A stretch of 64,000 bases of DNA from Haloarcula pelagica (GTDB lineage: Archaea; Halobacteriota; Halobacteria; Halobacteriales; Haloarculaceae), in the NCBI RefSeq assembly GCF_030127105.1, contig NZ_CP126161.1, positions 2,418,001 through 2,482,000 on the forward strand. The letters are read 5' to 3'. Shown here piece by piece: positions 51,285 to 60,584 of this stretch. Every line of letters starts with the position of its first letter. Position 1 is the stretch's first letter. The position numbers and the translations under genes were made by a program. Below the pieces are notes generated by a model. It was not told the origin of the DNA. It was given only the letters and a program-made list of their open reading frames with translations, and ran no database searches.

Positions 51285-53186
51285 TCACTCCCCGTCGACC
51301 GGCGTCTCGACGACCTCCGACTCCGTCTCGGTGACCCTGATCCCCTTCGAGGCGAGGTGGCGCATCTGCCGGCGGACGAAGTCCTCCTCGGTCGTTCCCC
51401 GCGTCGCCAGCACGACCATCCGGGCGTCACCGGCCGGCCGCATCGTCCGCCCGGCCCGCTGGGCGCCCTGGCGGCGCGACCCGCCCAGTCCCGAGGCGAC
51501 AACGGCCAGTTCCGCGTCGGGCAGGTCGATCCCCTCGTCGCCGACCCGCGAGACGAGCAGCGTGTCCCGTTCGCTGCGGCGGAACTCGTCGAACAGTTTC
51601 TCCCGGCGGGCGTGGGGCATCTCGCCGCTGACGAAGGGAACGTCGAGGGCCTCGCTGATCGCCTCGCCCTGGTCGAGATACTCCACGAAGAGCAGCGCCT
51701 TCGCCGCAGGGTGTTGTTCGAGCGTGTAGCGGATCTCGTCGATCTTCCCGGTGTTCTCGGCGGCAGCCTGCCGGCGACCGTGGCCCGAGGTGGTTGCGTA
51801 CTCGCTGCGTTCGGTGTCGCTGCCCCACGGGACGAGGCGGATCTCGACCTCCGGTTCGGCGACGTACCCCTCGTCGAACAGTTTGCCCCAGTCGGTGCCG
51901 ATGGGTGGCCCGACGAGCGTGAATATCTCCTCCTCGTCGTCGCTCTCGCGGGTCGGCGTCGCGGTCAGCCCGAGCCGGTGTTTCGTCTGGAGGTCCGCGC
52001 TCCGCCGGTGGATCGGGCTGGGGACGTGATGGACCTCGTCGTAGACGATCAGCCCCCACTTGCGCTGGTCGAACAGTTTCCGGTGGCGGTCCATCCCGGC
52101 GGTCCGGTAGGTGGCGATGGTCACCGGCTCGATCGACTTCTCGCCGCCGTGGTACTCGCCGATGTCGTCGTCGGTCAGTGTGGTGTGACGGACCAGTTCG
52201 CCGCGCCACTGGGTCGCGAGTTCGCGCGAGGGAACCAGAATGAGCGTCTCGCCGCCGACGGCTGCCATCGCGCCCATCGCGGCGACGGTCTTGCCCGACC
52301 CCGGCGGGCCGACGAACACCCCCGACCCCTGGTCGGTGAAGCGCTCGACCCAGTCGGCCTGGTAGTCACGCAGTCGCAGGCGCAGTTCCATCTCCAGGGC
52401 GTCGCCGGTCTCCAGTTCGCGGTCGTCTCGGACCGGGTAGCCGGCCTCGTAGAGGGTGCGTTTGACCTGGGCGGTCGCGTCGGCGTTGACCCACGACTCC
52501 GCGTCCGAGATGGGCGCCCGGAGGAGGTCGTCGTCGAGTTTCTGCCGGGCGACGTTGCCCATCAGGTCGTCGTTCTCGGCTTCCAGGACGACGTAGCCGT
52601 CCTCGTGCGTGTAGAGCCGGAACTTCCGGGCCCGTTCCCACTGGCTCGTCACCCACTCCTCCAGATGCGGCGAGCGCTCGCCCAGCACGTCTCGCATCGT
52701 CGAAAGCAGTTCGTCCAGTGATTCGTGTGGGGCCGCCCAGATGTCCTCCTCGCGGAGTTCGTAGACGTAGCCGCCCGAGCGGTTGGTGTCTTGCAGCCGA
52801 GCGAACTGCGAGAGCTGTGCCCGCGTGAACTGGTGGGGGTGTTCGACGACGATCTCGCGCCGATCGGGAAAGAGGACGACCCGCTCGCGGTCGGTGACCT
52901 CGGCGAGGTCGGTCGGGTACCACACCGACTCGATGTCGGCTACGTCCTGGCGCTGGATGTCGCCCTCGGCCGCCAGCGTCTCCAGTGCCTCGCGGGCCGC
53001 CTCGGGCGTCAGGTCTGTCTTCCGGGAGAGTTCCGTCGCCGTCAGGTGGGGGCGACCGACAGCGTCGATGGCGTCGTACACCGCGTCCAGTTCCAGCGGT
53101 CGATCGTCCTCCCTGTCGGTGTCCGCGTCGTCTGCCGGGGACTCCTCGGCTGGCGGCCCCGCTCCCGCTGTCTCGTCCGTGGTCAT
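51285..53186 (-). CDS. XPB/Rad25-like superfamily II helicase
   Basis: A 633-residue DEAD/DEAH-type helicase. An N-terminal acidic stretch precedes a winged-helix module (about residues 33-92, LTATELSRKTDLTPEAAREAL). The helicase core has Walker A FVGPPGSGKTVAAMG near residue 295, motif II YDEVHHVPS, motif III LTATPT and motif VI QRAGRTMRP. XPB-like archaeal helicases act in repair or transcription opening. The extra N-terminal winged helix distinguishes it from shorter XPB proteins. ATG at 53186. Confidence 0.88.
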   Translation of the reverse strand: MTTDETAGAGPPAEESPADDADTDREDDRPLELDAVYDAIDAVGRPHLTATELSRKTDLTPEAAREALETLAAEGDIQRQDVADIESVWYPTDLAEVTDRERVVLFPDRREIVVEHPHQFTRAQLSQFARLQDTNRSGGYVYELREEDIWAAPHESLDELLSTMRDVLGERSPHLEEWVTSQWERARKFRLYTHEDGYVVLEAENDDLMGNVARQKLDDDLLRAPISDAESWVNADATAQVKRTLYEAGYPVRDDRELETGDALEMELRLRLRDYQADWVERFTDQGSGVFVGPPGSGKTVAAMGAMAAVGGETLILVPSRELATQWRGELVRHTTLTDDDIGEYHGGEKSIEPVTIATYRTAGMDRHRKLFDQRKWGLIVYDEVHHVPSPIHRRSADLQTKHRLGLTATPTRESDDEEEIFTLVGPPIGTDWGKLFDEGYVAEPEVEIRLVPWGSDTERSEYATTSGHGRRQAAAENTGKIDEIRYTLEQHPAAKALLFVEYLDQGEAISEALDVPFVSGEMPHARREKLFDEFRRSERDTLLVSRVGDEGIDLPDAELAVVASGLGGSRRQGAQRAGRTMRPAGDARMVVLATRGTTEEDFVRRQMRHLASKGIRVTETESEVVETPVDGE

Positions 53187-53252
53187 TGGGCTGTCGTAGC
53201 GCCGGGACGGGCAAACGGGTTTCGTTGCCCGTCTCCTCGCCGGCCCGACAGC

Positions 53253-54310
53253 TCAGAACAGGCCGTGTTCGGCGACGAGTTCGTCGTAGAGCGCCTCGTA
53301 CCGCTTCCGGACGGCGTCGTGGTCGAACTCTGCGAAGGAGTCGTCGATGGCCAGCCGTTCGTGGTCGGCCGACTCGACGATGGTGTCGGCGATCTCCTGG
53401 GGGTTGGTCACGCGGAAGGCCCGATCGCGCTGTTCGACGAGTTCGTGGGCGCTGGACTCGGCCTGGTACTCGACGATCCCCAGACAGCCACAGGCCATCG
53501 CCCACAGCAGTTCGGTGGCGAACTGCTCGCGGACGGCCGTCTGGACGAACGTGTGAGCGCCCTTGTAGATGGCGACGCGGCGCTCGCGGTCGCACTCGCC
53601 GGCGAAGGTCACCCGGTCGTCGATCCGCAGGTCCGAGACTTCCTGTTCGTAGGTCCCGCGTTCGGGGCCGTCGCCGACGATGGTCACCGACCAGTCCCGG
53701 TCGCGCAGTTCGGCCAGCCCCAGCAGGAGCGACTCGACGTTTGCGCTCTCGCCTAACGGGTGGGCGTAGACCACGTCGATGTCGTCGGCCGGTTCCGTCT
53801 CCCGGATCGTCGCCACGTCGATGCTCTCGGGGAGGATGGCGGTCCGGCCGTCGTCGTACCCCCGCTCGCGCAGGTGGGTCTGTTGCATCTGTGCCGGGAC
53901 GGTGAGTCGGTCGGCCCACCGAAGCGCCAGGCCGGTCGTCCGCGACCGGGGCAGCGACTCGTCCCCGAACCAGTCGACGGCGACGGGCGCCCGGGCCAGG
54001 CTTCCCCCAGCCCGGCCGCGAGCGCGACCCCCGGCGGATGCGACAGCGCGTGGATCACGTCGGGGTTGTGGGCCGCAAGCAGCGCCGGGAGCCGGAGACA
54101 GAACGAGGGCTCGGCCGGGGCCGTCGTGACGGCCCGATACGAGACGTTCTCGGGCTCGAAGCGGTTGTTCTGTCCCTCCCACCACTGTGCGCAGAAGACG
54201 GTGACATCGTGGCCGGCGTCGGCCAGGTGGGTCGCGAGCCGTTCCAGCCGGCGTCGTCCCTCGGTGTCACGGTGGCGAAGCGTCTCCATGGCGACGACCG
54301 CGACACGCAT
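53253..54310 (-). pseudogene. Glycosyltransferase (GT4-like) interrupted by a single-base deletion
   Basis: A gene that would encode 352 residues after adding one base. The N-terminal part begins MRVAVVAMETLRHRDTEGRR (54310) and runs to VALAAGLG. The C-terminal part reads ARAPVAVDWFGDESLPRSRTTG and ends DELVAEHGLF at 53253. The break is at the C run 54004-54008. C-terminal features are VYAHPLGESANVESLL, IVGDGPERGTYEQEV and a Glu-containing FATELLWAMACGC near the nucleotide-sugar site, as in GT4 enzymes. Sugar and acceptor are unknown. Span 1058 nt, one short of a codon multiple. Confidence 0.82.
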
Positions 54311-54391
54311 ACCCGTCGGCACACGGGGGGCAGTAAAAAAGCCATCCGTTCGCCACAAAGCGTTTTGGCCGTCGGACGCCTCGACACCGCC

Positions 54392-56179
54392 GTGTACGAC
54401 TACGACCTCGAACGCTACCTGAACGTCCGCAGCGCCTACGGGGCCTCGCTCAGTCCGGACGGCCAGGTCGCGTTCCTGATGGACACGACCGGTGTCGCCC
54501 AGGTCTGGACCCTGGACGAGCCGTGTGGCTGGCCCGAACAGCGGACCTTCGCCGACGAGCCGGTGAGTTTCGTCGACTACTCCCCGACCCGATCGGAACT
54601 GGTCTTCGGGATGGACCAGGGGGGCAACGAACGCCAGCAGCTCTACCGCTTAGACGCCGAGGGCCGGGTGCGGAACCTCACCGGCCGGCCCGGCGCCAAA
54701 CACCGCTGGGGCGGCTGGCACCCCGACGGCGAGCGGTTCGCGTTCGCGTCGAACCGCCGGGACGAGGCCGTCTTCGACATCTACGTCCAGGACCGCGACG
54801 GCGACGCCGAACTGGTCTACGAGGGCGACGGCTGGTTCACCGTCGGCGGGTGGGCGCCCGACGGCGAGAAACTGGTCGTCACCGAGGCCCACTCCAGTTT
54901 CGATCAGGACGTGTACGTTCTCGATGTCGACAGCGGCGAGCTGGACCATCTGACGCCACACGAGGGGTCGGTCCGGTACACGAGCGTCTCGTGGGGTCCC
55001 CACGGCGAGGCGCTGTATCTCGTCACCGACCGGGACAGCGACACGCTCTCGCTTGCGCGGCTCCGACTGGACGGTACGCTGGAGACGGTCCGGGAGGGCG
55101 GTGAGTGGAACATCGACGGCGTCGCGCTGGACCAGGACACCGGCCGACTCGTCTACTCGCGCAACGTCGAGGGGTACACCGAACTCACCGTCGGCGAACT
55201 GACCGGGCCGACGACCGTCGAGGAGTTCCCGGCGCCGGACCTGCCCGGCGGGCTGGCCGGCGGCGTCTCTTGGGGACCCGGCGCCGAGCGGTTCGCGCTC
55301 AGCGTCACCGGCCGGCGACAGAACACGAACGTCTTCCTCGTCGAGACGGCGACTGGCGAAAGCGAACGCTGGACGCGGGCCTCGACGGCCGGCATCCCGA
55401 GCGAGACGTTCGTCGAACCCGAGGTGGTCCGCTTCGAGTCGTTCGACGGCCGCGAGATCCCCGCGCTGTTCTCGCTGCCGGCCGACGCCCCGGCCGGCGA
55501 GACGCCCGTGATCGTCGACATCCACGGCGGGCCCGAGAGCCAGCGCCGACCCTCTTTCTCCGGGCTGACCCAGTACTTCCTCTCGCGGGGGTACGCCGTC
55601 TTCGAGCCCAACGTCCGCGGTTCGACGGGGTACGGGAAGGCCTACACCCACCTCGACGATGTCGAGAAGCGCCTGGACTCGGTGAAAGACCTCCGGGCCG
55701 GCGTCGAGTGGCTCCGCGACCAGGCCGCGGTCGATCCCGACCGGATCGTCGCCATGGGCGGCTCCTACGGCGGCTTCATGGTCCTCTCGGCGCTGACAGA
55801 GTATCCGGACCTCTGGGCGGCCGGCGTCGACGTGGTCGGGATCGCGAACTTCGTCACGTTCCTCGAAAACACCGGCGACTGGCGCCGGTCGCTTCGGGAG
55901 GCCGAGTACGGCTCGCTCGCCGAGGACCGGGAGTTCCTGGAGTCGATCTCGCCGATCAACAACGTCGACCGGATCGCGGCGCCGCTGTTCGTCCTCCACG
56001 GCGAGAACGATCCACGCGTGCCGGTCGGCGAGGCCGAACAGATCGCCGAGCAGGCCCGCGAGCAAGGTGTGCCCGTCGAGAAACTGCTCTTCGACGACGA
56101 GGGTCACGGCATCAGCAAGCGCGAGAACCGCATCGAGGCCTACAGCCGCGTCGTCGAGTTCCTCGACCAGCACGTCTGA
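54392..56179 (+). CDS. S9-family peptidase (prolyl oligopeptidase/acylaminoacyl peptidase type)
   Basis: A 595-residue serine peptidase. Residues about 1-340 are a beta-propeller with repeats such as SLSPDGQVAF, GGWHPDGERFAFASN and GGWAPDGEKLVVTEA. The C-terminal alpha/beta hydrolase has GGSYGGFMVLSAL with the catalytic Ser near residue 457, HGENDPRVPVGEAEQ with the Asp and DDEGHGIS with the His. Start is GTG 54392 (VYDYDLERYL), preferred over the long frame that overlaps the divergent glycosyltransferase. No signal peptide, so it is cytoplasmic. Confidence 0.9.
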   Translation: MYDYDLERYLNVRSAYGASLSPDGQVAFLMDTTGVAQVWTLDEPCGWPEQRTFADEPVSFVDYSPTRSELVFGMDQGGNERQQLYRLDAEGRVRNLTGRPGAKHRWGGWHPDGERFAFASNRRDEAVFDIYVQDRDGDAELVYEGDGWFTVGGWAPDGEKLVVTEAHSSFDQDVYVLDVDSGELDHLTPHEGSVRYTSVSWGPHGEALYLVTDRDSDTLSLARLRLDGTLETVREGGEWNIDGVALDQDTGRLVYSRNVEGYTELTVGELTGPTTVEEFPAPDLPGGLAGGVSWGPGAERFALSVTGRRQNTNVFLVETATGESERWTRASTAGIPSETFVEPEVVRFESFDGREIPALFSLPADAPAGETPVIVDIHGGPESQRRPSFSGLTQYFLSRGYAVFEPNVRGSTGYGKAYTHLDDVEKRLDSVKDLRAGVEWLRDQAAVDPDRIVAMGGSYGGFMVLSALTEYPDLWAAGVDVVGIANFVTFLENTGDWRRSLREAEYGSLAEDREFLESISPINNVDRIAAPLFVLHGENDPRVPVGEAEQIAEQAREQGVPVEKLLFDDEGHGISKRENRIEAYSRVVEFLDQHV

Positions 56180-56229
56180 GCCCGGGGCGTCACGAACTGC
56201 CGTTTCAGCCCGTGAAAACGACGTGCTGG

Positions 56230-56236
56230 CTTTATG
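56230..56236 (+). promoter_or_regulatory. TATA box of the Nudix-like gene
   Basis: TTTATGT lies 26-32 nt upstream of the ATG at 56262, giving a probable leaderless mRNA. The 82-bp spacer after the S9 peptidase holds no other feature. Confidence 0.5.
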
Positions 56237-56261
56237 TCGCCGGGGTCGCACTGTCGAGCAC

Positions 56262-56735
56262 ATGGAGGGGGTCGACCGGGCGCGTGACCGGGTACAGGAA
56301 CGGTTAGACCGGCTCACCGAGGGGGAACGGTCGCCGACGGTGAACCAGGAGACCGTGGTGGCGACCGCCGAGCAGTACCGGACAGCGATCGATCGGTCGC
56401 TCGACGGCGTCTTCGGGGTCCGGGTCGCGATCACCAACGAGGAGGGCGACGTGTTGGTGACACCCGGGGAGGACGACAGGCTTCCCTACGGGGAAACCGA
56501 CCCGGGGGAGTCGATCGGGACGGCCGCACGACGGATCGCACAGGCACAGACCGGCATCGACTGTGTCCCGCGCGAGGCCACCGAGGCGACGATCCGCGGG
56601 ATCCGCAACGGCGACGACCCGGGATCGAAGGCCGTCTACCGGCTCGCTGTCGTCTACGTGGCCGACGCCGTCGATCCGGCAGCTCCCGCGGACGGTCACT
56701 GGGAGCCCACGCACGCCGTCGACGCCCCGGTGTGA
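56262..56735 (+). CDS. Degenerate Nudix-like protein
   Basis: A 157-residue protein starting MEGVDRARDRVQERLDRL. Residues about 15-45 are a helical lead. From about 48 there is the beta pattern of a Nudix fold (GVRVAITNEEGDVLVTPG). The Nudix box region is PGESIGTAARRIAQAQTGI, where the usual REUxEE Glu residues are replaced by RIAQAQ. The normal metal-binding carboxylates are therefore missing, and hydrolase activity is doubtful. It probably binds a nucleotide or regulates. It converges with egsA with no gap between the stops. Confidence 0.7.
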   Translation: MEGVDRARDRVQERLDRLTEGERSPTVNQETVVATAEQYRTAIDRSLDGVFGVRVAITNEEGDVLVTPGEDDRLPYGETDPGESIGTAARRIAQAQTGIDCVPREATEATIRGIRNGDDPGSKAVYRLAVVYVADAVDPAAPADGHWEPTHAVDAPV

Positions 56736-57794
56736 TCAGATGACGCCCGTGACGGTCGCGGCTTCGATCGCCGCTTCCTCGTTCATCCCGTTGCCGAGGA
56801 TGGTGTAGCGGTCGCGGATCTCGTGGGCGGTCGTCAGCGCCTCGACGACCGTCTCGTCGTCGATCCCCAGTTCCTCGGCGGTCGTCGGGGCGCCGATCTG
56901 TGCCAGCGCGTCGCGGATGTTGCGCCACATCCCCTTCTCGCCGTCCTGGAGGTACGCCGTGATGATCGAGCCGACGCCGACCTGGTGGCCGTGCAGCGCC
57001 GCCTCGGGAACGAGCCGGTCCAGTTGGTGCGAAAAGAGGTGTTCGGCCCCGGAGGCCGGCCGCGAGGAGCCGGCGATCGACATCGCGACGCCCGAGGAGA
57101 CCAGCGCCTTCACGACGATCCAGGCCGACTCCTCCAGACCGCGTTTGACCGACCCCGCGTTCTCGACGAGCATCTCGGCGGTCATCCGGGCCAGCGCGCC
57201 GGCATACTCGGAGTATTCGACGTTCTGGAGCCGCTGGGCCAGTTCCCAGTCCCGGACCGCCGTGTAGTTCGAGATGATGTCCGCACAGCCGGCGGTGGTC
57301 AGCCGCCAGGGGGCCTCTGCGAGTATCGCGGTGTCGGCGACGACCGCGAGCGGCGGCTCGGCCGCGACGCTGTGGCGCGTGTCGCCTTCGGGCACCGACC
57401 CCCGGCCCGAGACGATGCCGTCGTGACTGGCCGCGGTCGGCACGGAGACGAACCCCAGCCCCAGGTCGTCGGCGGCCATCTTCGTGATGTCGATGGCCTT
57501 GCCCCCGCCGACCCCCAGCAGGAAGCCCGCCTCGACGGACTCTGCGTGGTCGATGACCGTCTCGACGGCCCCGAAACTCGCCTCTTCGATGACGATTTCG
57601 GCCGGCTCGTACCCCTGGGCGGCGAACTGCTCGACGACCCGTTCGCCGGCCACGTCGTGGGGTGTCGGGCTCGAAACGACCAGCGGTCGGCCGGTGAGGT
57701 GGAGTTCCTCGACGGCGTGGATCGTCTCCCCGAGCACGTCGTGGCCGACCACGACGTTGCGCGGGAGCCGGATCCAGGTGCGCTTGTCGAACAT
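56736..57794 (-). CDS. egsA: Glycerol-1-phosphate dehydrogenase
   Basis: A 352-residue NAD(P)-dependent enzyme that makes sn-glycerol-1-phosphate, the backbone of archaeal membrane lipids. GVGGGKAIDITKMAA near residue 92 binds the cofactor; SVPTAASHDGIVSG, SGAEHLFSHQLDR and HGHQVGVG supply metal-ligand Asp/His positions of the family. Start MFDKRTWIRLPRNV at 57794 is the usual N-terminus. It is single on the minus strand, divergent from the GH3 gene by 172 bp. Confidence 0.95.
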   Translation of the reverse strand: MFDKRTWIRLPRNVVVGHDVLGETIHAVEELHLTGRPLVVSSPTPHDVAGERVVEQFAAQGYEPAEIVIEEASFGAVETVIDHAESVEAGFLLGVGGGKAIDITKMAADDLGLGFVSVPTAASHDGIVSGRGSVPEGDTRHSVAAEPPLAVVADTAILAEAPWRLTTAGCADIISNYTAVRDWELAQRLQNVEYSEYAGALARMTAEMLVENAGSVKRGLEESAWIVVKALVSSGVAMSIAGSSRPASGAEHLFSHQLDRLVPEAALHGHQVGVGSIITAYLQDGEKGMWRNIRDALAQIGAPTTAEELGIDDETVVEALTTAHEIRDRYTILGNGMNEEAAIEAATVTGVI

Positions 57795-57935
57795 ACCTGT
57801 CTCTCGTCACCCCGGTGGCAAAACGGTTTGTCCTTCCGGCGGCCCGCAGTCTGTCGTGTCACGCGACTGTTTCCGGACTCGAACTACAGAAACAAACGTT
57901 TGGAACGCCGTCCCACGAATCCTTTCCCAAACTGA

Positions 57936-57946
57936 TAATTATGCAT
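57936..57946 (+). promoter_or_regulatory. TATA-like promoter of the GH3 glycosidase gene
   Basis: AATTATGCATA within the AT-rich patch 57934-57948 lies about 21-31 nt before the ATG at 57967, consistent with leaderless transcription. The divergent egsA start is at 57794, so the whole spacer is promoter region. Confidence 0.5.
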
Positions 57947-57966
57947 ATCGGCTGGGATGGAACGCG

Positions 57967-60495
57967 ATGGCACACGACAACGATACGACGGATGGGGCGG
58001 TCGGGGAAACCTCTCGGCGGACGTTCATGAAAGCAACCGGCGCTGCGACGGGCGCGGTCGTCGCAGGCACGGGCACCGCGGCCGCACAGACCGACATCGA
58101 CGCGATCATCGACGATCTGACGCTGGAACAGAAGGTGGCACAGATGACCCAGGTGGCGATCAGCTCCTTCGAACCGGAGCCAAGCGGGTCGAACGTCCCC
58201 GGTAACTTCGGGGTCGACACGGTCGGGGAGTACTTCAGCGAACTCGGGATCGGATCAGTCCTCTCGGGCGGGGCCGCACCGCCGTCCTTCGAAGCGTCGG
58301 AGGTCGTCGAGGGCGTCAATTCGCTGCAGGAGTACAACCTGAACAACGCCGACCACGGGATTCCGTTCCTCTACGGCGTCGACGCCACCCACGGCAACGT
58401 CCTGTTGGAGGGAGCGACGGCGTTCCCACAGCGGATGAACATGGGCGCGACGCGGGACCCCGAACTGATCGCACAGGCCGAGCGCCACACAAGCGACGCG
58501 ACGGCCTCGATGGGTGCCCACTGGACGTTCGCGCCGACGACGGACCTCCAGCGAGACCCCCGCTGGGGCCGGTTCTTCGAGGGGATCAGCGAAGACCCGA
58601 AGCTCACCGGCGACATCTCCCGGGTCCGGGCACAGGCATTGGAAGACGACGACCGGCTGACTGCCTGTGTCAAACACTTCGCCGCGTACTCGATGCCAAA
58701 CAACGGCAACGACCGGGCGCCGGTCGACACCTCGATGCGGGACCTCCGGACCAACGTCATGCCGCCGTATCGGGACGCGCTCGAGCCGGAACCCGGGACG
58801 GTCATGGTCAACAGCGGCGCCGTCAACGGCAAGCCCGCTCACGCCTCTCACTGGCTGTTGACGCGGATGCTCCGGGACCACTACGGCTTCGAGGGCGTGG
58901 TCATCTCCGACTACGACGACCTCAACCGGATGATCACCAACCACGACTACGCGCCGGACTTCCGGACCGCGACGAAGGAGGCGATCAACGCCGGCGTCGA
59001 CATGTACATGATCGGCAACGGCGGCTCCGCCCCCGGTCCGGTCGAGTACATCGACACCGTCGTCTCGCTGGTCGAGGACGGCGAGATCCCGACGAGCCGC
59101 ATCGACGAAGCTGTCCGGCGCATCCTGGAGTTGAAGGAGGATCTCGGGCTGTTCGCCGAGCCGACGGTCGACGAATCGCGGATCGGGGGTACGCTCGGCG
59201 GCGCCGCGGACACCTCCGAACAGCTGGCCCGGGAGTCGCTCGTCCTGCTGAAAAACGACAACGGCGCCCTCCCGATATCGAGCCGGGACAACGTCTTGCT
59301 GACCGGTCCCGGCGTCGACAGCAACGGCAACAACACCAGGGCGCTGATGCAACACGGCGGCTGGACGCTCGGCTGGCAGGGAGCCAGTGCCGGCGGCCCG
59401 TACCCGCGACAGGAACTGCTGACCGACGCGCTCCGGGACCGCGTCAGCAGCCTCACACACGTTCCGACCACCTACAACAACGCCGGCTGGTGGGCCGGCG
59501 AGGGGGACGGCCCGAACCAGCAGACCGACGAGAACGGCAACTTCGAGTTCACCGAGCGCCAGCGCCAGCAGGTCGAGGCCGCCGCGCCCGACGCCGACGC
59601 CGCCGTCGTCGTCCTCGGCGAGGGGACCCACAACGAGGGCTTCGGCGACCGCGACGAACTGGTGCTCGACGAGGCACAGCAGGACCTCCTCGACACCGTC
59701 GCCTCGGCCGTCGACGACTCGACCCAGGTCGTCGGTGTCTTCCTGGCCGGGAGCCCGCGTGGCTCCCCCGAGACGTTCTCGAAGCTCGACGCGGCGCTGT
59801 TCGCCGGCCAGCCCGGCAGCGACGGCGGGCCCGCGATCGCAGACACCCTCGTAGGCAACTACAACCCGTCGGGGAAACTCGCGTTCAGTTGGCCCGAGAA
59901 CGTCGGGACGACGCCGGTCCAGTACAACCGCTACGATCCGACTTCGACCGGCGCGACCGACAACACCCCGATGTTCGAGTTCGGTTACGGGCTCTCCTAC
60001 ACCGACTTCACCTACGAGTCAGTGTCGGTGACGCCCTCGACCGTGGGCAACCCCGCCAACACCTCGGAGGTGACCGTCACGGTCGAAGTCCGGAACTCGG
60101 GCGAGATGGCCGGCGAGCACGTCGTCGAGGTGTTCAACACCCAGTCGTACGGCTCGGTCCTCCAGCCGATCCGCCGGCTGCTGGGCTACGAACGGGTCTC
60201 GCTCGACTCGGGCGAGCAGACGACGGTCGAGATCACCGCCGACCTGGCTGCTCTGGAGGTCGTCCCGGGCGACGTACTCGCGCTCGGTCCGAAGGTCGTC
60301 GAGGCCGGTGACTACGAACTCACGGTCGGCCAGGACGGACCGACCACGACGCTCACCGTCCAGAACACGGCGAGCATCACGGACCCCGATCCGATCCCGG
60401 GTAGCGGGGGAACCGGCTCCGGGACCGCTCGGAGCCAGGACCCGACGATGGAGGATGTCGTCGACCTGCTGAAAGACGCCCGTCGGTCGTCCTGA
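57967..60495 (+). CDS. Tat-exported GH3 beta-glucosidase-type glycosidase
   Basis: An 842-residue secreted glycosidase. The N-terminus SRRTFMKATGAATGAVVAG is a Tat signal with the twin Arg and a hydrophobic stretch, ending near AAAQT. The GH3 barrel contains GVDATHGNVLLEGAT, DLQRDPRWGRFFEG, KHFAAYSMPNNG and VVISDYDDLNRM with the nucleophile Asp near residue 315. The second domain has LARESLVLLKNDNGALPI and PSGKLAFSWPENVG. An FN3-like domain (about 680-790) and a Gly/Ser tail end it. Such enzymes cleave beta-glucosides or xylosides outside the cell. The TrmB gene follows 89 bp later. Confidence 0.92.
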   Translation: MAHDNDTTDGAVGETSRRTFMKATGAATGAVVAGTGTAAAQTDIDAIIDDLTLEQKVAQMTQVAISSFEPEPSGSNVPGNFGVDTVGEYFSELGIGSVLSGGAAPPSFEASEVVEGVNSLQEYNLNNADHGIPFLYGVDATHGNVLLEGATAFPQRMNMGATRDPELIAQAERHTSDATASMGAHWTFAPTTDLQRDPRWGRFFEGISEDPKLTGDISRVRAQALEDDDRLTACVKHFAAYSMPNNGNDRAPVDTSMRDLRTNVMPPYRDALEPEPGTVMVNSGAVNGKPAHASHWLLTRMLRDHYGFEGVVISDYDDLNRMITNHDYAPDFRTATKEAINAGVDMYMIGNGGSAPGPVEYIDTVVSLVEDGEIPTSRIDEAVRRILELKEDLGLFAEPTVDESRIGGTLGGAADTSEQLARESLVLLKNDNGALPISSRDNVLLTGPGVDSNGNNTRALMQHGGWTLGWQGASAGGPYPRQELLTDALRDRVSSLTHVPTTYNNAGWWAGEGDGPNQQTDENGNFEFTERQRQQVEAAAPDADAAVVVLGEGTHNEGFGDRDELVLDEAQQDLLDTVASAVDDSTQVVGVFLAGSPRGSPETFSKLDAALFAGQPGSDGGPAIADTLVGNYNPSGKLAFSWPENVGTTPVQYNRYDPTSTGATDNTPMFEFGYGLSYTDFTYESVSVTPSTVGNPANTSEVTVTVEVRNSGEMAGEHVVEVFNTQSYGSVLQPIRRLLGYERVSLDSGEQTTVEITADLAALEVVPGDVLALGPKVVEAGDYELTVGQDGPTTTLTVQNTASITDPDPIPGSGGTGSGTARSQDPTMEDVVDLLKDARRSS

Positions 60496-60584
60496 GGCGG
60501 TCCCCGACCACAGGTATTTCCCTGCCGGGAGCGGTGATAGTGACGCACGTTGGGACTACGGAACAGACGATGCGAGACCAGGAT

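Noticed and set aside
54038-54391. N-terminal extension of the S9 peptidase
   Set aside because: It is antisense to the N-terminal half of the glycosyltransferase gene; the propeller begins at the GTG at 54392.
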